DNA from: Planctomycetota bacterium
Lineage (GTDB): Bacteria > Planctomycetota > Phycisphaerae > UBA1845 > UTPLA1
DNA length: 64,000 bases
Direction of reading: 5' to 3'
NCBI GenBank assembly: GCA_016235815.1
Contig: JACRIM010000058.1
Span: 243,595-307,594 of the forward strand
Below are positions 26,550 through 38,600 of the stretch, in pieces. How positions within the stretch are numbered: position 1 is the first letter of the stretch; each line of letters opens with the position of its first letter. Below the pieces are notes generated by a model. The model was not told where the DNA came from. It did not search any database and saw only the letters and a list, made by a program, of their open reading frames with translations. The position numbers were made by a program, and so were the translations under genes.

Positions 26550-26608
26550 GCGTTGCTTCCTTTCCCTGGTACTCTCGTTGCAGTGTGCTCCAGCGGGAGC
26601 GTTGCGAC

Positions 26609-29600
26609 TTACGGCATCACGCCGGTCGGCGGCCTCGACGGGTCCGTCGTTCGCCGTGCGACCACATCATCGCCCGGCGGCACCAGCGGACCATACTTCG
26701 GCGCCTGCGGGCCGTACTTCTTTTTCTCGCCTTCTTCCTTTGCCGGCTCGGCCTTGTGCGGGCCGGGCTGTTCGAAGGCTTCTTCCGGCGGCGTCGGTTC
26801 GGTGTCAATCCATTCATCCACCGACTCCGGCTTGACCTGCAGCTTCTCGAACAGCGGACTCTGCTTTTGCGAGTCCGTAATGATTCCGGATTCGTCTCGC
26901 TTATCGATGGAGATTCGCCGTGCATCCTCCACCGTCCGCACCACGTGCGGCGTCATGGCGATGAGCAACTCTGTTTTGGACTTCGTCCGAGTCGTCGTGC
27001 GGAAGAGGATGCCCAGGCCCGGGATGTCTCCAAGCACCGGCACCTTGCTCTCGCTTTCATTCTCCGCTGTCGTGATGAGACCGCCGATGACAACCGTTTC
27101 GCCATCTCGTACCGCGACATTGGTTGACGCCGTGCGGCGATTGATGATCGGAGCGAACGAACCCGGCGCGATCTGGACGTTCGAATCCGACACGTTGGAG
27201 ATTTCAGGCTCCACGAGCAAATACACATAGCCATCCGGATTGATGTGCGGCTCAACCGTCAGGATCACGCCGACATCCTGATACTGCACGGTCGATGTGA
27301 TACCACCGCCGAACCCGCTCGAAACGGAACCCTGCAACAAAGGCACCGACTGGCCGATGCTGATGTTCGCCTCCTGATTGTCCTGGCACATGATCATGGG
27401 TCGCTGGATGACCTCCAGCCGGCTGTCGGCCTGCAAGGCTCGTACGAGGAAGTTGAAGTCTTCGCCGGTGATGGTGAACGAGAAGCCGCCCAACCCCGAG
27501 CCGGCCGCGCCGAGATCAGTGCCGCCCACCACGTCGAAGTGCGAGCTTTGAAGTATGCCGTTTGGATTCGCCACGGCGGTTTCGCTGAATCGCAGCTCCT
27601 GCAAGGCGAATTCAAGGCCCATCTCGAAGCGGTCGTTCAATGACACTTCCGCGATGACCACCTGGATCATGACCTGCGGCGGCGGACGATCGAGCTGTTC
27701 GACGAGAGTCAGAACCTGCTGCTTGTAGCGGGGGCTGACCGACACAAGAAGCTGATTCGATTCTGGATGCGGGACGATGGAGACTTCCTGCTCCATCCGA
27801 CGCTGCGGCGAGACGAAATCCTGCAAGTCGGACAGGCGATTCGTTTCTGCCTCAAAGTAGCTCGTCAGCGCCGCTTCCACATCTTCAGCGGTCGCGTTGT
27901 TCAGTGCGATAACCATGTTCTCGCGATCCTGGATCGACCGTGAATCAAGCTGGTCGATCACATCGGCGACAACATCGATATCTTCGGGCCAGCCGGCGAC
28001 GATGATCGCGTTGGTGCGCTCATCCGCCACAAACGTCGACTTCGGGCGACCAAAGGTACCCTTGGATGTCGGTCCGCCTTGCGATGCAGCCGTCGGTGCT
28101 CCGCCGGTGGCCGTCGTGCCGCCTTCGACGCTGATCGAACGGTTCTGCTGGAACTCCTCCTGCGACTGGCTGCCTTCATCCTGGGCAAACATTTTTTCCA
28201 GCTGCTCGACCATCTTGGTTGCGTCCGCATTGCGAAGTAAGAAGACCTTGACCAGCACCGACCGCATCTGAATCTCGTCGAGTCGCTTGATGAGTTGTCG
28301 GATCAGCTTCAATGAGGAGGGCGGCGCGATCGCAATGATGCTGTTGGTTCGCTCGTTGTACGTGATCTGCACGTTTTCGCGGATCGTCTTGAGAAACAGT
28401 TCCTTGCCTCGCTCGTCCGTCGTGGCGAATGAGAGCACCATCGACGCCACTTCGCGCGCCTCATCGGAGACTTTGCCGGAGCCGCCGGCGCCGCTGCTAC
28501 TACTGCTGCGACTGCCGGATGACCCGCTGCTGCTGGAGACCGTCGTCTCGCCCGTGAGGATCGAGTTGAGCAACTCCGCCATTTTCTTAGCGTCTTCGTT
28601 GTTGCATGGGAAGACGCCGATCTCCGCGCCGCCCTTGACCTCTGACTGATCGAGGCGTTCGACGAGCTTGACGATGTTTTCCAATTCGCCCGGGGGCGCC
28701 GTCACCACGACCGCGTTGGTCCGCTTGTCTTCAATGACGCCGATGCCCTTGCCGCCGCCGCTCGAACCCGTGCCGCCGGAACCACTGGAGCCTCCGCTCT
28801 GGTACAGCTCGTCGAGAATCTTCTTCACCTTTTCGGCGGACGCTTTTTCCAGCGGTATGACCTTCGCCATCTCCAGGACCGTTGACGGCCGATCCAGGCG
28901 CGCAAGCAAATCCTTCACGAGGATATGATCCTCGCGCGACGCATTCACCACGAGGCTGTTCGTCGTCGCCTCCACTTCAATGGACACGGCAATATTCGGG
29001 ACCTTCGACCCCGTGTCTCCGCCGCGAGGCTTGTTGCGCTCCTCGAAGATCTTTTTGACCGTTTCGCCGACCTTTGCCGCGGAGGCCTCCGTCAGGCGAT
29101 ACACTTCAACCAATTGGCCCGGCGTCCCCGGCGGGACATCCAGCTTTTTCACGAGTTCAACGGCTGAGTCAATTCCGTCTTTGGTTCCGCCAAGCACGAT
29201 GCGATTGCTTCGCTCGTCGGCGAAGACCGTCACTCCGAAACCGCCTTTGCTCTTGGTGGTGCTCGACGCCTCTTCTTCGCGGATTTTCTTGAGCTTTTCG
29301 AAGTAATCGAGCACCTGCGCCGCGATTTTCACCGCGTCGCCGTGTTCGATGATGATGAGCTTGGTAATCGCCACATCCCACGGCGTCGTGACACTGTTCA
29401 TCCGCTTATAAATCTCGCGGACAAGCTCCATGTTTTCGGGTGCTGCCGACACCATGATAATGTTGGAACGCTCGTCGACCGTCGTCGTCACCTTCGCGCG
29501 GTCCTTTGTTCCCGGGCTGTCCGACGCCACGCCCGGCTTGAACACGCCATCTTTGAAGAGTTGATCGATTGTGTCCTTCACGCGTCCCGCGCCGACGTTG

Positions 29601-32600
29601 GTGCAGACGAAGAATTCGACAATGGCCTGCACCCCGATCTCCTGATCGAGCGCCCCGATCTTCTCCATCATCACGTCGTAGTTTTCTCGCGAACCGACAA
29701 AGAGCAGCGTGTTGGTGACTTCATCGACCTTGATCGCGACTTTGTCTTCGGGCCGGGGCTTGCCGTCCACGGTTCGCATTTCGGCGCGCTTCTCAAACAG
29801 GCCCGTGAACGCAGGCTCCAGCGTCTTGGCCGAGTTGTGCTTGAGGCGCACAAGGTAGATGTTCGCCATCGGGTTCAGTTCGAGGCTTTCGATTTTGTCC
29901 ACAACGGACTTGATGGCCTCGAAGTCGCCCTTGCTTGCCGCGACGATGAGTGAATTGCTGCGCTCGTCCGCCACAATGGCCGGCGTTTCGAGTTTCAGGC
30001 CTTTCGAGCCTTCCGATTGCTGCTGCTGGCGCTGTTCCCAGAGTTTCTTGAGCTTTTCGGCGAGATCGGTCGCCGTCGTCTTCTTCAGCGTGATCGTGCG
30101 GATGTCCTCAATCAGCGCGGTCGCCGGGATGTCCAGCTTCTTGATGAGTTCCTTGATTTCTTCCCGGCGCGACTGATTCGCCGAGATGATCAGCGATCGA
30201 CTTCGCGGATCTCCCTTGATGATGACCGTTTCGTTCTTGCCGGCGTTTGGTCCCGTGCCCTTCGGCAGGATTTCGGCCCGCGCCTTCATCATGTCGGTGA
30301 GCGCCGTCTCCAATCCCGTCGCACTGGCATACTCCAGGCGCACAAGTTCGAACGGCATGACGTCGGACCCTTTGACATCCAGCCTTGCCACAAGGTCTTC
30401 GAGAATCTTCAGCTCTTCCGGTCGCGCGACGATCAGAATCTGATTCGTCCGTGCATCAGCGGAAACCACCGCCTTGAACACCAAAGCCCCCGCCGGCCCA
30501 TCAGGAATGCCGCTTTTGTCGCCCTTACCCGGCCGCTGCGTCAGTGCTTCGCTGTCCGTAAGCAACTTCTTCAGCCGATCCTCAACCTCCGACGATTCGG
30601 CGTACTTCAACGCGATCATCTTGTGAACGACTTCGGCCCGCGCCGGCTCCTTGTCGAACGCGAGCGCGACCTGCTTCATGATCAGGCAGTTTTGCTTGGT
30701 GCTGGCGATGATCAGGCTGTTGCTGTCCTTGTCGCCGAAGATGACGATAGGCCGATCGAGGTTCACCGTCGCCAGCGGCTCGCCCTTATCGTCGAGCAGA
30801 CGGAATCGCCGAATGAAGTCCTTCATGGGCGTGTCGCCCGTCGCGGCTTTTTTCAGCAATTCATTCAGCAGCGTCCCGAGCGTATCCGCCTGCGCCACGC
30901 GCAGCGGAATAATCATTACATCCGCCTCGCCGACGGGCTGCTGTTTGCCTTCCTCAGTCTGCGGTAATTCAGCGTCGAGGCTGCCGACCAGCTTTTCGAC
31001 GAATTGCAGATCGGTCTCGCCGCCGGTCACAAGGATCGTGTTCGTCTGCGGGTCGAGTTCGATACCGATCTGTGACGGGTCGGTGATGCCCTTCTGTTTG
31101 AGATAAGCGGCGACCATCTTCTTGAGGATTTCGCCTGCTTCCATTACGCGGCGGTTCTTCAACTGGAATGACTTGACGTTTTTCTCCGAGCTGGGAGCGG
31201 CCTCTTCATTCTTGCGGATCAGCTCCAGCGCCTGCGCCATCTTCTCTTCCGTGGCCGCGATATACAGACCGTTTGTTCGCGGATCGGCGACGATGTCGAC
31301 CTTGTCTTCCGGTCGGGGCTGCCGCTCGCCTTTCTTCTCGACTTTCGAAAAGACATCCGTCAGCGTCTTGGCCAGTTCCTGTGCCCGGGCGTTCTTTAGC
31401 GTGACGTATTCGAGCCTTTTGGTCGCCGTGACTTTATCAAGCATCTCGATGATCGATATTACGACATCCATATCGGCGTCGTTCGCTTCAATGACCACCG
31501 TGTCCTGCCCTGCCTCGGTTACGCCGATGGGTGCGCCGCTGAACTTCTTGTAGAGGGCTTCCTTGGCAGAGTCCGACATTTGCGACGGGTCAATCCCCTG
31601 CCCGGCCAATGCCTTCATTCGTTCCAATTGCGCCGCGTCAATCTGCGGCTCCGCGGGCTGGGATGATGGCGTGCGCGAACGAATCGTCGCGGTCGGCGGC
31701 GTCACATCTTTCTTCGGCGGTGCCTGTGCAAGCTGCGTTTGCGCAACAGCCGTGTTGAGCACTATCTGCGTCATCAACACGGGCAAGCTCAATCCATAGG
31801 CGGTTCGCATCGATGATCGTTCCCTTTCATCTCGGCGGCTCCGCGTCCAGCCGGCATCCGATCGGGCGCCACGATTTGACGCACCCGTCGTACCCGACTG
31901 CGGGCCCTTCTGGATTTGCTCCAGCAACTGTTTTACCTGCTGCGGCGACATGGATTTTAAGTTGATCACGCGTCGCGTCGTGCCGCCCGTGGGGGCCATC
32001 GCCACCAGTTCGTTCACCAATCGCTGGGCTTCCTCATACTTTGCCTTTGACCCCGACACCAGCAGCGCATTGGCTCGTGTGTCCGCCCCGATCTTCACCA
32101 TGCTCGGTTTGTAATCTTTCACGAGCAGTTTCTTGTTGTTCTCCGCGTCATTCAGCTGCGCCTCAATGAGCCGCGCTAATTCCTCGACGCCGCGTCCTGC
32201 CGGAACCGGAAGTATCCGCACCGCCCCTGTTCCATCTTCCTTCAACTCCAGGTCTAGGCTTTCGATCATCCCTTTGATCTGGCCGAAGTCGCCGGCCGTC
32301 GCGCGAACGATGATGCTGTTCGTCGCATCTTCCGCCACGATAACCGGGGCCTTGTAGGTCGCACCCTTGCTCTTGTCCGTGCGGTTCGGGTCGTTGAACA
32401 CGCGATTGAGCGTCCCGGCGATGTCCGAGGCGTTGCCGTTCTTCAGTGCAATACGAGTCGGCACATCGACCGTGCCCTCTTTGCGCTCGACGTCCAGTTC
32501 CTTGATCTTCGCAATCGTGTCGTCCACGCCTTCGCGCTTGCCGACCACAATCACGGCGTTCATCGTTTCGACGGCCTTGAGGCGCATGTCGCCGGCCAGA

Positions 32601-35600
32601 ACGGTTTTGTCATCCTTCTTTAATTCCTTGTCAGCCCACCACGGCATGAACTTCGGGCCTTCTTCTTCCGTCGATCGCTTGGCGACCTTCAGGTATTCCG
32701 TCAGGATCGCAATCATTTCCGAAGCATCGACGTACTTCAGCGGGACCATTTCCATGACCATCTTCGCGGCGTTGTCCACGTCGATGTCTTTCACGATGTC
32801 GTCGATCAACTCCTTCGTCTTCTCGGAGCAATAGACCAACAGCATGTTCGCCGAAGGCTCTGCGGTGATCGTGACCTGATTATCCGCGGCCTTGGCCGGC
32901 GGCTCGCCACCACGCATCCACGGCGGCGTGTTGCTCTGCTGATTCTTCAACCCCGCCTTCTTGTCGAAGAACGCTTGCAACGTCTTGGCAACTTCATCCG
33001 CAACGGCGTGTTTCAACGCAATCTTGTACATCTGCATTGCGCCGATGGCCGGACTCTTCGACACCACGTCGATGACCTGCTCCTTGATCTTCGCATACTC
33101 GGCATCCGAGGCGAACACCAGCAGCGTGTTTGTCGGTTCGTGATACTCGGCCTTCACACCCTCCTGCCCTTGCGGCGAGCCGTAGAGCTTGTTGATGTTC
33201 TCCACGACCGTTTTCGCCGGCACGAGATCGGGCATGGCGACGGTGAAGACCTTGCGGCCCTTCTCCACGTCAACCTTCTTCATCATTTCTTCGACTTCGC
33301 GGATGTATTCCTCGGTGGCGGTCACCACGAGACTGTTCGAGGCCATGTCCGCGGCGATGGAGATCGGATACTTGCCCTGCTGATTCGCGATCGTCCGTGA
33401 CTGAAACGCCTCCGTCAGCGCGCGGGCCATGGCATCGGCCTTGCCGTTGACCAGCGGGATAAACTTCGTGACCTTGATGTTCGTCTTGGTCACCGATGCC
33501 AGGATCGGATCGACGATCGACGCCTTAATCTCCGCCTGCTGCTTAGGCGTTGCCGTCACAACAACCAGATTCGCATCGGGGTTTGCTGAAACGACCGGCG
33601 CGATCACGCCCGTCGTCTTCGGGTCCACATTCTTGTACATCTCGGTGATGTTCGTTGCGAGTTGCGCTGCCTTGGCCTGGTCCGGCACGTTGTACGTCAC
33701 CGTTGTCGGCCGCACCGATTCATCCGCCTCCTGATCGACGGCTCTTAGCACGTCGCCGATCAGCATGAACGTCACCGGGCCGCCCGTGACGATGAGCGAA
33801 TTGGTCCGCGCATCGGGCACCACGCCGACGAGGTCGAGCTTCACGCCCGACAGCCCGCCGGTGGCCATCGCCTTGGTCATCATGTCGGTGAGTTTCTGGT
33901 TTACATCGACGGCCGACGCATGCTTGAGCGGGAACGACTTGACCTGCATGCCGCTCGGCTGCGTGTCCATGTCGCTCGCGACCTTCTTGATCTGTTCAAA
34001 TACCTCGGGTGCGGCGTTGGCGACGTATACAGTGCCGTTGTTCTTGTTGCCCTTGATGGTCAGCGGCTGACCGCCCTTGCCCTTCTTGCCGGCACCGGTG
34101 AAGACTTCCTCTAGTTGCTTCGCTACGGTTTCGGCATCGGCCACTTTGATACGAATCATCTTTAGGTTTTGCGTGTCGGCAGCCTTGCCTTCGAGCGACT
34201 GAATCTGCCTGCCGATCTCTTCCATCTGCGGCGCCGGCGCCTTGACGAGGATCGTGCCCGATGCGGCATCGGCGGTGATCACGATGTCCGATTCACGACC
34301 GCCGCCGACATAGATGCTCTTCAGCGCGGTCACGATTGAGTTCGCATCGCCGGTAACGGGAAACTGCCGGACGCCGGAACCTTCCTGATCGACGTCGAGT
34401 TCTTTGATGACTTTTTCGACGCGCTCAAGGTCCTTCGACTGCCCCGCGAGGATGACGCTGTTCGTCCGCGAATCGGCGTTGACGCTGACGTTTCCGCCTC
34501 GACCGCGACCACGACCACCTTCGCCTCCACCACCGCCACCGGCCACCTGTCCGGCGACATCTTTCACGATGGTGGCAATGTCGCTGGCGCGGGCGTGTTC
34601 AAGGGCGACGCGGCGCATCTCGGGCTTTGTGGTGTTTGTCTCTTTTTCGAGATCATCGATCAACTTACCAATAAGATCGAGCGTATCCGTCGGCCCCTGT
34701 GCAATGACCGTGTTGGTCTGTTCTTCTGCCGTCAGCTTCACTTCATCCGCGGATACTGTTGCTGTCGCACCGGCTTGTCCCTGCTGCCCGGCCATCTGGA
34801 AAATCTGTTGCTGTGGCTGCCCTTCCTGCGGCTGCGGCTGCCCAGGCTGGCCAGGTCGTCCGGCGCGGTTTCCACCCCGCGTGCTAGGTTCAAGTCCCAG
34901 CACTTCACGCAGGCTCTGCACCACCTGTCCCGCCTCCAGGTTCTGCAACCGGAACATGCGAATATTCTTATTCGACGGCGGTACCTTCTGATCGATCGTC
35001 TTGAGCACGTCGATCACCAGTGGGATATCCTGCGGCGGTGCGACGACGAGAATGCTCTTCGTCCGCACGTTCGGGATCGCCTTGATCCGGCTCGGCCCCG
35101 CCGGTTGCTGCATTTGCTGTTGCGGTTGACCCGGCTGTCCCGGTTGCGGCTGCTGACCCGGTTGCAATGGCTGCCCCGGAACCGGCGCCTTTCCCGGCTG
35201 CGGCGCGGCCGGCGCCGGCGCCATCGGAATCGCCGCGCCTCGCCCCTTTTTGCCGACGGCCGCTGCGCCCTGATTGAAAATCTGCTCGAGGAGTTGCGCG
35301 GCCTTGTTCACGTCTTCGTACTTGAGCGGGAATTGCCGAATCACAGGCGGTGCATCGCCTTCGGTTAATTCGTCAAGCAAATCTTCCATTTCTTCGAGGT
35401 CATCCTCAGAACCAAGAAAGATCAGCTTTCCGGTGTCCGGATCGATAATGACCGTTGGCTCCATCGCAGCGTCCTTGGACTTGTCAGGTCCCTGCGAAGC
35501 GGACGTCTCCGGTTGTGCAACATGATTGTGCTGAGCGGTATCCTTTTCTGATGCGTCGTCTTTCGGAGTGTCGTAGACCGGGTCATCAAACGACGCGGTA

Positions 35601-38600
35601 ATCAATGTTTCCAACGATGCCACCATGCCACCAGGAAGGGTGCATGCATTTTGGCGACAGATCGGACACGTCACCGGATCATGCATCGGCTCGGCCGATT
35701 GTGCAGGACACAGCGATGCAAGACTAAGGAGCAGGCTCGCGGGCAACACGCACGGCGTGATCATCGACCGTGACGGTTGCGTCGTCGGCTCCGGTGGATC
35801 ATCCGCGTGAATGTCAATCGTGGGGACGAGACCGGCGGTCATATCTCCGATGACCTTAACCTTGCGACCATCGGCCGACAGATAATTCTGCGAAATAATC
35901 TTGGCGGCCAGTGCCGGCGGTATTTTGCAATCGACAATTCGTTTGTTGTTGGTGATCCTGCCACTCTTGGGCACGTCATACATCGCCACCACATCCATCA
36001 CCAATTGTTTCTGCGATGGCTTGCAATTCTTCACCAGCAGCGTCTTCTTGTTCGGTCCTTCGTCAACCTTGATCCCGGCCGATTTGCCTTCGGGATTCAC
36101 GAGGTCTTCGACGTCGTAGGCGATGTCAAACGCATCCTTGTTCTTCAACGCGATGGTGAAGAACGGCTGCGCGCCCTCCTCCGGGCCGCCCTTGATTACG
36201 CTCGGATCCGCGAAGGCCAATGCAAGGAAACTCTCTACAATCTTCAGATCGCCCTCGACTTTTACTCCGACAAGCAGCGTGTTTTCATTCGTGTCGGCGT
36301 AGATCGTGATCGCCTCCGGCGCGGCCAATTGCGGCGGCGGCGGCGTGCCCGGGGCGCCGGCTGGCTTGGCACCGCCGGCCTTACCCGAAGGGCTCATCGC
36401 CAGCATGGCGCGAAGCTTCTTCTCATCTTCCTCCGCATCCTGCACGCGATACTTACGGAAGATCGGCTGGTCGTATGGCATGTCGATCTGGTCGAGCAAC
36501 TGCAGGCACTTGGCTACCTGCTCCTGCGGACCTTCGAGGATGATCGTGCGGCCGCTCGGGAGAATGGTCATGCCGCCCGATGGTGATGCCGGCGCACCCG
36601 GAGCTTTCACCGCGGCGGACGCACCGCCACCACTGCTGGTCAGTGTCTTGAGAATCTCCGCGAGTTCATTCGCACCGCGGTTTTTGGCCTCCACGATCAC
36701 GCGGGCCGTCTGCGACTTTTCCTCCATCTCGGTCACCAGTTTGTGAATCTGCTCCATCTCTTTCGGAGGAGCCTGCACCAGCAGCGAGTTCGTGATCGGC
36801 TCGGCGACGATGCGAACACCGCCTCCCGATCCGCGCGAGGCGCCGGCAATTTGCGGCTGACCCGGCTGCACGACCGAAGACGGACCACCGCTCGAGGCTC
36901 CAACCGCCTGCATCAGAATCGGCGCGACCGACTCGGCCTTGGCGTGCGTCAATTTGATGACAGTCAGGTCGCCCTTGGTCGGGATATCCAACTGCTTGAT
37001 GACCGGCTCGACCTTGCGGGTGAACTCCATCGACGCGTAAATCTGAACGGCGTCGTTGAACTCGTCCGCGAGAAATGCGGCCTGCGGCGCGCCGGCGGGT
37101 TTGCCCGGCTGCTGCGGCGGCGGAGGGAACATCATCTTCAGCGTGTTGACGATGTCCGTCGCGTTGGCGTGTTGCAGTTTGATCGAGGTAAGTTTCGATT
37201 CGCCGATTCCGGTCTGCTCTTCAAGTTGCTTGATGAGCGGCTCGATGCGCTCCCATTCGCGATCGCTCGCATACACGATCAGGTAGCCGCTTGCGTCGTC
37301 AGGCACGAAGCGCAGCGACGTGCCGCCGACCTGGCCCGGCTGGGGCTGGCGACCCGGCATCGGGGCCTTGGGCGGCACGATGCCCGGGGCGATCTGCGTG
37401 AGGATGTTGGAAAGATTGCTTGGCGTTGCATTCGAGAGCTTGACCAGGTGTTGCTTTGCCTCGTCGTCGGGCTTGACGTCCAGCTTCGCGATCGTGTCCT
37501 TGAGCTTCTGGAATTCCTGCTTCGACGCAGACACCAGCAGCGATGTGCCCGTTACCGCGGCAATCTTGGTCGGCTGCTGACCCGGCTTGGGTTGCGGAGG
37601 GAAGAGCGTCGTAATCGTCGTTGCAATGGCCCCGGCATCGGCATTTTTCAGGTCCACGATCTCCGTCACGGTGTTTTCATCCGGCTTGTCCCACTCTCGG
37701 ACGAGCTTCTCCGCCGAGTCGAGGCCTTCCTGCGTGCCGACGAGGATGACCGAGTTCGACCCGGGATCGGCGAAACAATCGCGTCGCGCAGCCGCCTTGC
37801 GCTCCGGCGTCACATGAACGGTCGGATCGGAGATCAACTCCTGCTGCTCGCGGGCAAAGATCTGCTTGATGAGCATGGTCATCTGATTCGCGTCGGCGAA
37901 ATGCAGCTTCACGATGCGCATGTCGAGCGCGGCCGGCCCGGTGCCGGTGTCCAGTTTCTCGATCATCTGCGAAATTTCATCCAAAGCCCGCTGGGAGGCG
38001 ATCACGATCAGCTTGTTGTTCTTCACGTCGGGGATGATGTCGATTCTCTTCGCTGTTTCGGCTTTCGGATCAACGCCCGGCCCGCGCCCCGGCTGCACCG
38101 CGCCGCCGGCCGTCGCTGGAAAGACCTGCCTCAGCATGTTTTGAATGTCCGTCGCCTTCGCGACCTTCAACTCAAACGTCCGCTGCGGCCGAGAGTCCGG
38201 GTCTTGAGGTCCAGACATGCCGGTCAGCTTGCTTACCACTTCGCGGAATCGATGATGCTCCATGACGATTCCGGTCAACTCGATGACATCGCCCTTGCAC
38301 TGAGTGCCATAGGTGTCTGAGAAGAGTGGACGGAATTCCTCAATGATCTCATAGCAGCTCCATCCCTTCGGCGTGGGCAGGTTCACCATGACGATGTCAA
38401 AGTCATCCAGCCTGGCCGAATCCATCTCCTCGAACGACCGAAACATCCGCTCCGGCGGAATCTCGCGCATGAGATCGGGCAATCGCTTGATCGTGAGGTA
38501 GTTGTCCTGCCGGTGGATCAGGTACTTGTTGACGGGGCGACTCAGCAGCAACTCATTTAGTTGATGCAGCGCCTCGTTGTACGTCATCACCCGCGGGCTG

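Larger units (their letters stand above)
27690..38200 (-). repeat. Tandem secretin N-domain repeats within the giant gspD
   Basis: About 38 diverged copies of a roughly 90-residue unit were counted by eye: 9-10 before residue 1198, about 14 between 1198 and 2516, and about 15 after that. Each unit has a helix ending in a hydrophobic L..(L/I)F, then a strand pair. The strand pair centres on a D-x-R/A-T-N-S-L/I-I-V-x-A core, for example DARTNSLIVTG, DERSNSLIVAA, DERTNAIIVAG. A helix ending I..LD follows. Gly/Pro/Gln-rich linkers interrupt some units. Protein sequence divergence is high, so this is old expansion rather than recent DNA duplication. Confidence 0.82.

Noticed and set aside
26587..26600. 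GCTCC-AGCG-GGAGC hairpin after the secretin stop as an intrinsic terminator
   Set aside because: No U-tract follows on the minus strand, and the next genes are close and co-directional, so termination here is not supported.
36743..38320. 525-codon plus-strand open frame opposite the secretin, with several other long plus-strand frames from 27 to 39 kb
   Set aside because: Basic, Arg-rich translations that mirror the repeat gene; no ribosome sites or domains. Shadows of the giant frame.
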